Below, piece by piece: positions 56,794 to 64,000 of a stretch of 64,000 nt of DNA. The DNA is from Acephala macrosclerotiorum. Its lineage: Eukaryota; Ascomycota; Leotiomycetes; Helotiales; Mollisiaceae. The notes below the pieces were generated by a model that did not search any database, was not told the origin of the DNA, and saw only the letters and a list, made by a program, of their open reading frames with translations. The DNA lies in NCBI GenBank assembly GCA_014904845.1, contig MU119220.1, positions 62,001 to 126,000 of the forward strand, in the 5' to 3' direction. Made by a program: the position numbers and the translations under genes. Each line of letters begins with the position of its first letter. Within the stretch, counting starts at the first letter, position 1.

Positions 56794-57249
56794 ATGGCAT
56801 CACAATTACTCCCTCTCGGTTAGTAAACGTCAGAGTCCTCTATCAGACTATAACACTGACAAGGATCACAGAATTGATCGACAAGTGCGTTGGATCCAAG
56901 ATCTGGGTCGTTATGAAGGGTGACAAGGGTTTGATCTCTCCAGCAATGTCTCTGAAAATCAGCTGACCTTGTATCAGAATTCAGCGGTACTCTCGTCGGA
57001 TTCGATGACTATGTCAACATGGTGCTTGAGGATGTTACCGAATTGTAAGGTTTTCAATGTCCGGAAAAGGGAGGAATATTTACAGGGTTCATAGTGACTA
57101 CTCTGGAAACCACACGAAGCTCTCCAAGATCCTGCTCAATGGAAACAACATTTGCATGGTAATGTCTATCCCTTTTTTTGGGATGTTCTCTTACTGACTA
57201 GAATCAGTTGATACCAGGTGGAGAAGGGCCTGTTGCTGCTGCATCGTGA
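56794..57249 (+). CDS. LSM5: U6 snRNA-associated Sm-like protein Lsm5
   Basis: Component of the Lsm1-7 (mRNA decay) and Lsm2-8 (U6 snRNA) rings. Five exons, 56794-56818, 56872-56928, 56978-57044, 57086-57158 and 57208-57249, 87 residues; all phases agree. Sm1 motif KIWVVMKGDKEFSGTLVGFD followed by YVNMVLEDVTE, and Sm2 KLSKILLNGNNICMLIPGG. The exons are too small to show as one long frame. The second donor (GTTTGA) is unusual but required. Confidence 0.95.
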
Positions 57250-57777
57250 TTATGCATGAGTTAAGGAACATGGAAAATCGAGACTACGGCGTGGGTTGGG
57301 ACATCAAAGCTATAGAAGCTGCAATGGTGAACACACCTTTCTCCTAAGAAAAATTCTATTGACATGCCGTCCATTTGAGAAGCCTTCGGTTGTATGTTTG
57401 AGATTCAAAATGCCTTAGTGGAACTTTGTCCGGCCAAACGGTGGACATTTATGAGCAATTATGTCAACACTTGCGCGAGGAAGTATGCAGGAGAGCAGCA
57501 CAACCATGAGCCGCGTAATGCTGGACGGCGCAATATACTTGTACTTTCTCCTTGAGCCTCTGTATCATCGCCTATTTCCTGACTTATCCTCCTGGCCACT
57601 TGTCTCCAACTTGACTTCCTCGAGTTTCTCACACAACTCCTGTGTCTTCAGCGGCTCCTCCTTTAGCAACCACTCCTGCCGCAGCTTCTCAAACTCCTCC
57701 CAGTCCTTCCGCATCACCGCTTCAAATGATCTTTTCCTCTGCAGATTCTCTTCTTGCTCAAGTCTGTCCTCCTCCAA
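57250..57777. other. Intergenic region, nothing recognised
   Basis: 3' ends of two convergent genes; plus-strand frames at 57,461-57,877 have no support. Confidence 0.5.
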
Positions 57778-58798
57778 TTATGAAACCACAACTACGGTCT
57801 CATGCAAAGCCATAGGATCTTCACCAATCTCCTTGATTCTCTCTAACAATATCTCAGCATTGTTGACTTTGAGATAGCCGCCCGGAACATGCTGCCAACC
57901 GCAACCGCTGATGGCGAAACTCTCAAGTCTTATCAGCGCCTGAAGCTCGACCGTGTAGACAACAGTCCCTGCATAAGTCTTCCTTGCCATCTGATTATCA
58001 CCACCGAAGGTCAGCAATTTTTGCGGTCCGAGAAAACTCTCTTGCTTGCCGTCGCGTCTCTCGGCCTGTGCGGTGCCAGAGTCGATTTCGATATATCGAC
58101 GAACACTGGATGCTCCAAATTTTGGATCATCCAAGTAAACCTCCGCGATACTACGAGAACCGAATGATGTGCACTGGGTTTTTAGCTGGGGCCCGAATGC
58201 ATACATAGGTAAATGAATGTCAACTCACCATGACAATATTAACAAGGCCATTCTCTAGATTGCCAACAATCATAACAGGATGTCCGTACTGTCTCATCTT
58301 AAATCGAGCATCCACCCTAAATCCATCCTTCCGATGACGGTATAGCGGCAACATGAGGATACAACCTGACTTAAGGTCCTCGAGCACATCATCCCAAGTC
58401 TCGCCAATGAAGTCTGGCACCCTCAGCTTCAAGTCATCGAAACGCGCGCCACCGATCGCAAGCTCTTCGCCTTCCTTGGCATAGAACGTCTTTAATCCGT
58501 TGATCTTCACTCTGAAGCCGCTGTTCCATGACCAATCCTCGATCTTGGCAATGTGTTCGGCCACTGCTTTGGCATCCTCCTCTTTTCCGTAATCCGCTTT
58601 TCCAACTGCTTTGTGTGTTCCTCGGTCCCATATTCTAAGTTTGGCAAATGAATCGAACTTTGGGAAATGGTCATAGAGTACCTGTGCGGTGGTACTTTTG
58701 TGGATGTTCCTCAAGTGAATCTGGTACGGGTATTTGAGTGTCTGCTTGATCTGGAACTCTCGATACATGTCATCTGGCAACCACGAATATGACGGCAT
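57778..58798 (-). CDS. Uncharacterised family protein, array member 1 (intact)
   Basis: Exons 58798-58229 and 58173-57778, one 55-nt intron, 321 residues from the Met at 58798 (MPSYSWLPDDM). An RRM-like segment (YPYQIHLRNI.., then HKAVGKADYGKEEDAKAV) opens the protein. The middle carries a GHPVMIVG motif, and the C-terminal half shows CTSFGSRSIAEVYL, a strand-rich KTYAGTVVYTVELQALI and the closing LKVNNAEILLERI. These blocks recur in the two neighbours. Fungal lineage-specific family by my reading; function unknown. Members of this kind often occur near HET-type or accessory genes (recollection only). Confidence 0.7.
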
Positions 58799-59209
58799 CG
58801 TGTTATCATTCGCCTTCCTGTGGAGATCGAGTAGTTGTTTGAGCTGATCGTGGAGGAAGGAGAAACAAAGCAAGTTGAGGTGGTCAGTAGCTTCGCTTAC
58901 CTAGAGCTTGTCTTTACCATTCGCAGCTATGGTGAATTACAAAAGGTCGAAACCCCCCAAAAGTGAGGTATTGGGCCTGTCATGAAGTGAGAAAACTCCA
59001 ATTGCGGATTCTTGGGCATGGTCCATCTAGCCTATAGGCAGGGGAATGAAAGTCGATATACAATGCACAGTACCAGCCATTGTCGGTGACCTGTCTCTAT
59101 CACCATCGATTTGCAAACTTCAAGACAGCAAAATAACTTACCCTAGAGAACCACACAACTTCCTCCTAACCATCAATCCTCAACCACCTCATCCACCCGC
59201 TCCTCACCG
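58799..59209. other. Intergenic region between array members
   Basis: Promoter of array member 1. No gene seen. Confidence 0.5.
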
Positions 59210-59839
59210 TCACCGTGAACCTAAACCCGCTGGATCCCATTCATCCAACATCTTACCCGTTGTCCTCTGCAAATCAATCCTCGCCAACTCCCTCTCCATC
59301 CCATCGCTGCTCTCATTAATCCTCAACACTGCACTCACCGCATCCTAAAACCTCTCCTTGCTCTCATGCCCAAGTCCTTGACCATAGCTATTACATTGCG
59401 TCATTAAGTTCATAAAGCTGTAGTGTTCAAGACGGAGAGTGGCGTCTTCCGACGGAGGGTTTGAGGTGTGGAGGTAGACGGTTCGGGCGGGGACGATGCG
59501 TTTTGAAGAGGGGAGGAGCCAGACGTATTTTATGGGTTGGGTTAAGCGGTTCTTTCGGCAAGAGGCTGAGAGCCAGGTGCCTGAGGGGAGGAATTCAGTG
59601 CCAGGTGCCTCGCCTTCGGCATATTGCTGATGGCCGTTTGGATTTACAGTGCTTACTAACGTACCAATAGTGATCATCGGACACGAAATATCGCTGGCTT
59701 GAATCCATGTGAAAGCCGAAGGAGGATAACTGGGGCTTCTCTCTATCCCCCTGAATGTCCCAGGAGAAGCTTGAATGTTCGTTGCGGACCGAATGTCTCT
59801 CGATGTATTGGACAGCGCTCTATTCCTGGGGAAAATCAT
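59210..59839 (-). pseudogene. Array member 3, interrupted by an in-frame TAG
   Basis: Frame from the Met at 59839: WIQASDISCPMITIG corresponds to the (H/C)P(V/M)(M/I)I(V/I)G motif of member 1, and KRIVPARTVYLHTSN with RLEHYSFMNLMTQ corresponds to its C-terminal strands and helix. TAG at 59345-59347 stops it after 164 residues, yet the same frame continues with coding-like DAVSAVLRINESSDGMEREL..DEWDPAG to a stop at 59210. CAG-to-TAG would explain it. The N-terminal RRM-like part is missing. It could also be a functional shorter protein. Confidence 0.45.
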
Positions 59840-60290
59840 TGTGATAGTCTAGGACGAATTGATTGAAGTTAATGTAAGGAGCAAAGTTGAGGTATCATGG
59901 AAGTAATAAGCCCCTATTCCCTTTGATATTGTCTGAGTAAGAAGAGTTTGAATATTTGAAATCCTTCAAGAGCAGTTTCATCACTTGAAAACCCCTGGGA
60001 CAGAAATAAGACATTGCGCGGACTTCAATATGAGAAGTTGCTAGGCATAGGCGGAGGCGATAAGCAGAAAGGAGACTAGCTAGAATAAAGATCACGAAAG
60101 TAAAAGCATAAAATGAGAGATATTGAATGGCTTTGCTAACACAAATTATCGAAGAAATTGCTCCAGTGGGGTCAGAGCTTTTGTATCTATAGGACCTAAA
60201 CCCCGTGCCAATTTCAGAAACTGAATCTGCAGCCTGTCCCGTCATAACGAACGGATTCTGGCGCCCACCGACTGGGAAAGCCCTTCCTGG
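59840..60290. other. Intergenic region between array members
   Basis: No gene seen; a minus-strand frame at 59,895-60,245 is not supported. Confidence 0.5.
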
Positions 60291-61351
60291 TCATCTCATT
60301 GGTGATGTGGATGTGGGCCGTGTCGCTTCCTCGGCTTCCAGTTTCAGTGGATTCTGACCAACTCTCCCACCGCGATATGCCGGATGCCATCGAGGATCGT
60401 GAGGCTCGTAGAAGTGAGGCTCAGTGTCCTCGATCCTGTCCAGTAAGAGATCCAAATTGGAGATCTTTCGGAAATTTGGACTTGCACCCCGAAATCGTAC
60501 TAGACCCTCTAGTCCCACAAAGTAGACTTTTGTGCTGACAAATGTGATGCAAGGCATCGTTATCCCATACTTAAGATAGAGAGTGTCGCAAGTAGCAAGC
60601 CGGCTGTTCGAGGAGGCTACTTCAAGCTCACGATACTCTAGATACTCTTTGTCCGGGTAGTCGACCATTCTTTTTTGGCTGACTTGAACACTGGAGGAAC
60701 ATCAGTATTGGTTCAGAGACATATGTATCAACTCACCACTATAATGCCACACAGATAATTGCCCCATGCCCAAGGACAATGACAGGATGGTTGAAAGTAC
60801 GGAAATGGAGTTGAGGATCATAGTAAGCTTCGGGAAATCGAAACTCGCTATCAGGAAGCAAGCCATGCAGCCAGGAGATATGTTTTCCGTATCGTCCTTT
60901 GTGAGTCGTTTGCGATCCCAATCATAAATCGCTCTTGGATTTCGAGATGATTGACTTGAAAAGTAATCGTATGCTGTCTCAAGAACAACAGGGCTTTGTG
61001 ATGTTGCTCCCAAAACAGCGGTTTGAAGTTTCATTCTCCTTGATGAGGTTCCTGTAAAGCTGCACGAACCTCAAGGAGCTCAGCCCTGTTCTCGAAGACA
61101 ACAACTGCAGTCTTGTAATTGAGTATGTTAGGACATTGAATAATGGAGAAATTGGCCACCGATGGCCACCTCAAGGACATCGATTGCAAGTTAGGTTCAG
61201 CGGTGTCGTTTGGCAGACATCTGATGAAGAGGAGGTAATACACCGTGTAGACGCGCAAGCGTCGCAAAATGACTGGTTGAATCGATTTTGTACTCGAATT
61301 GCTCTCAGAGGAGCTTTCTCCTTGATCTGGAATTAGCTCGCTCGACTTCAT
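60291..61351 (-). pseudogene. Array member 2, frame-broken
   Basis: Blocks matching member 1 appear in three frames. 61351-61031: YYLLFIRCLPND.. and YKTAVVVFENRAELLEVRAAL, the RRM-like part. 61034-60860: ENISPGCMACFL, matching EDLKSGCILMLP. 60860-60740: FRTFNHPVIVLGHG, matching GHPVMIVG. Then a standard intron (GTGAGT near 60,737 to CCAG near 60,690), and 60,680-60,291 with YLEYRELEV, FVSTKVYFVGLEGLVRF and LDLLLDRI. Frame changes near 61,040 and 60,860 are not explained by introns I can find. Confidence 0.55.
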
Positions 61352-62647
61352 TGCGAGTTTCGATTCGGTGTTGAGGCTCGACGGTGAAGAAGTTTCTGCC
61401 GCACTGCCTGGAGCAGTGGGCTAGCTTGACATCGTGATTCGCGTAGTGCTGCGTGGAAGAAACGATTCGTAGTAGAGTGCGATTTTGGTTTAAACTTTGT
61501 TAGTTGAGATGTGCTTATCCGAACTAATTTGAGGATTTTTGCTGGAGTAATATCCCAATTCCTGTGGGACGACCGATGCCGAGGAACTGCTCTCTACTGT
61601 ATCAGACTGGCACTGAGCGTGATGCCTTGTAGACTCATATAAGATATTTGCGATGCATTGTTGGTAGATGTATCGAATTGGAGTAGCATAGAGTTAGTAG
61701 AATAGGTTTTTAGGAAACTCCTTTCCCATGTCTCAAGCTATTTGAGGGCTTTTCGCTGAGATAATGTCCTACTTCTCGTGGAACAATCACTGGGCTTGAC
61801 ATCTTGCAGTAATTTATTAGCATATTAAAGCATATATTTGTATTTGGGATGCTGAGACATCGCATACTCTGTGATCCTATGCTTATACTTCAGCTTGTTT
61901 CCCGCGCCGTAATTCTCGGCCAGCTCGCTGGCATCCCATTGATGATAGTGCTTCAGGAAAAGGTCGAGCCAAACTACTTTGGTCGTTTGACGATCAAGGA
62001 TAACACCAGGGTTGCATTTGTCAAGATCTTTTTTGAAGTCAATGTAGCGGAGTATATTGACAATGTGGTAGACGTACTAGTCGATATTGCGGTCGCCTTT
62101 GTAGTTCAAAATAGGTTGAGGACTTTTCCCCTTGATAATTCTTCAGGCATCCCAGGACAGTCTAGTCAATCTGGACAAAACAATTGCCAGGTTCCTTGCG
62201 ATCGCAATTTAGGCAGAGGACCAATTTTGCTGTACTTGAAAGTAGAGAACGTGGGTAAAGGTGAGCAGGCAATGGGTGAATCCTGGTGACCGAAACTGAA
62301 GCAGAAATTTGACAAATGTGTAAGGGAGAATCAATTTATCCTCACTTGAGGAAAGGATGGATCAGATCTGAGTTTAGACGATGGGGTTCTTGACGGCGGA
62401 AGGCCGTTATCAAGGACATAAACCGGCCACAGGTCAGAAAGGTTGATAGTATGAGAAACCCATGCATTTTTCACAGCTCATATTTCATGATAAGCCGAAT
62501 TCATAACGCGTGAGCTTGCCTTGATGTATAGGCATCTGAAGTTTTCCTCCCCGGCCATAACGCCATGTAAATGCTCAATGCTCACCCCTCCCAAACTCCA
62601 CCTATAGACCCCACCGTAATGACCAGTATGATTATGATGCCCGATAT
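61352..62647. other. Intergenic region with a doubtful coding relic
   Basis: Minus strand 62,110-61,831 carries about 90 codons of protein-like sequence (for example VVWLDLFLKHYHQWDASE) with one TAG near 62,078 and a terminal TAA; I cannot identify it. The plus-strand frame 61,849-62,289 overlaps it and is more hydrophobic, as an antisense shadow would be. Confidence 0.35.
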
Positions 62648-63155
62648 TTATCTGCCACCATTCTCCGCCGCGCCATCACCGCTAACCATCTTGCGAAGCT
62701 CGTACTCCTTAGTGAATTCTCGGCTGAGGACTTCGAGGTCTCCGACCAGGGACTTGCAGGTTTCGACCAGAGCCTCCTTGGGAGAGATCTCACCGTCAGT
62801 TTGGATGCGCAACTCGAATTTGGCAAAGAGGGGGTGAGGGACTAGATCGTGGGTTAGCAGAAAGACTAAGTTGGATGGGGAGCCGGAGCACATACTCTTG
62901 TAGCCAGCGAAGAGGACGTGGGTGTTCTTGAGGAGAGCAGAGCGAACCATGTTGGCAAGAGTATGATCCTCCTTGTTGAAAGTGAAGATCGCGCTGTTGG
63001 CGGTACCTGCAGCAGTCAGAAGCTATTCGCAGAGCTTTGCGCGCAAACCTACGTGTATCTGAAGCCTCGGTGACCTTCTTCTCTCCGTCTCCAAGCAGGA
63101 ACAACTCGAATCTATCCGTCGTATCGTCAGCCTTAAACTTGGATGAAAGACCCAT
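62648..63155 (-). CDS. RPB11: RNA polymerase II subunit Rpb11
   Basis: Small alpha-like subunit that pairs with Rpb3. Exons 63155-63053, 63006-62896 and 62841-62648, 135 residues, introns 46 and 54 nt. Family sequence: FELFLLGDGEKKVTE, TANSAIFTFNKEDHTLANM (the alpha-motif), VLFAGYKIPHPL and FELRIQTDGEISPKEAL, followed by the long C-terminal helix EVLSREFTKEYELRKM. Length and KIPHPL identify Rpb11 rather than Rpc19. Confidence 0.95.
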
Positions 63156-64000
63156 TTTGTTGAACTGTCTGTGAAGCCCTTGTGTGTGAAGTGAGGTGTG
63201 GTGTTGATGGTTGCGCCGAGAGCTCGAAGCAAGATCTTAAATACTCGCGCTCTCGCACCCGACTCGAAAAGTTGACGCCTAGCGCGGTCTCGATGACGAC
63301 GTCCACCTTCCATCTACTCAAGTCCCCAAGCACCAAGATCGAACAAAGGGGAAAGGAAACGAGCGACGCGATTGCGGGGCGTACCTATCCGGGGCGTTCA
63401 TTTTTGCAACTTCCAAGAATTGCTATCCTATACAAATCATTAGCATCTCTTCCGCAGATCTCGACCAAGCAACGAGCATACTTACCAACGTCTATGCAAA
63501 GTATCGAGCTCTCGAGGGTTGAAGGGAGCGACGTGGAGGAGCAAAAGATTTGTCGAAGGAAGGACGTTCTTCGCATCGACATGATTGAGGCTCAGCGGGA
63601 AGACTTGCAGGGAGTGGTGGACCGAGCGTTGACGCTTGCAGGACACTACGGGTGCCAGCGATACCTTTCTCCTCCCCTCGGCAAACTCGGGAGGCGCAAA
63701 GAAATCTCTCGGGAATAGCAAACCCTGTGTGTCATCAAGTTAGATGAATGAGTATAGTACTCCAATGGGATACTCGTCAAGAGAGTCACGCCCTTCCATT
63801 GAGCATGAAGATCTTTGTCATTCCTATTCGAAGAGCTTGACATCTCCGCGGATCTCAGCAGCTTCATATACACATGCTACCCCTTTGCTTCCTCCCGCGC
63901 TTATCTCCTGTCCCCCGAGTCCGTCCTCTCCCTCTCCTAAGTTTGTCCTACCAGGTGGCTAAACGATCAATCCACGACAGTCCTAGCGGGTCTCTCCGTT
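63156..64000. other. Right end of window, no supported gene
   Basis: Promoter of RPB11 and unresolved sequence. A plus-strand frame of 178 codons (63,182-63,718) overlaps the RPB11 promoter and lacks recognisable features; an exon of a gene beyond the window cannot be excluded. Confidence 0.4.

Noticed and set aside
59657..59694. GTACGTTAG..CATCAG as an intron in array member 3
   Set aside because: Strong donor, but 38 nt is short and removal shifts the frame into an early stop.
61849..62289. 146-codon plus-strand frame, hydrophobic
   Set aside because: Composition fits an antisense shadow of the hydrophilic minus-strand stretch; no domain or start context.
63182..63718. 178-codon plus-strand frame at the right end
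   Set aside because: Overlaps the RPB11 promoter, and its Arg/Ser/Leu-rich sequence has no recognisable motif. Kept only as a possibility in the gap note.
1..64000. CRISPR arrays, bacterial operons, ribosome binding sites, prophage
   Set aside because: Spliced eukaryotic genes throughout; no regularly spaced direct repeats of CRISPR type were seen.

Overview
The window is chromosomal DNA from a filamentous ascomycete (Pezizomycotina; a leotiomycete-like fungus is my best guess, by inference only). Most genes carry short GT..AG introns of about 40-60 nt. The gene set includes a HET-domain protein, a TauD-type dioxygenase, a GH114-like secreted enzyme and a Kex2-type repeat precursor. A lone 119-nt 5S rRNA gene sits far from any rDNA array, as is usual in this group. 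Exon joins were worked out by hand from reading frame, splice signals and remembered family conservation; no search was run.

Layout. 0-6.4 kb: 5'-terminal part of an MFS permease, a MITE with perfect TA flanks, a TauD/TfdA dioxygenase, a CorA-like membrane protein and a GH114-like secreted protein. 6.4-9.3 kb: gene-poor, with small repeat debris. 9.3-21 kb: housekeeping block with CaaX prenyltransferase alpha subunit (RAM2), mevalonate kinase (ERG12), a dimeric alpha/beta-barrel protein, ribosomal protein eL38, a small membrane protein, a long coiled-coil protein and the mRNA-export factor Mtr2. 21-29.5 kb: mitochondrial Met-tRNA synthetase, a decayed Gln/Gly-rich repeat gene, the CaaX protease STE24, an acidic unknown protein and mitoribosomal bL34m. 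29.5-41 kb: accessory stretch with the Kex2-type precursor, a HET protein, a frameshifted flavin reductase-like gene, a secreted-protein relic, the 5S gene and a sialidase-like secreted protein. 41-57 kb: nitronate monooxygenase, an unknown disordered protein, taxilin, presequence protease Cym1, ornithine decarboxylase with a long leader, a DEDD-type 3'-5' exonuclease and Lsm5. 57.8-61.4 kb: three same-strand members of an uncharacterised family, two of them broken. 62.6-63.2 kb: RNA polymerase II subunit Rpb11.

How genes relate. ERG12, RAM2 and STE24 act at successive levels of one route (isoprenoid supply, CaaX farnesylation, CaaX proteolysis) within 19 kb. Mitochondrial functions recur (MSM1, bL34m, Cym1). 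The strongest candidate for something new is the secreted precursor at 30,767-31,549: two pairs of tandem repeats, each unit beginning with Gln after a dibasic site, next to HET and decaying genes. Gene decay clusters at 24-25.5, 35.5-37.5 and 59-61.4 kb; in the first, three stops fit CpA-to-TpA (RIP-type) change.
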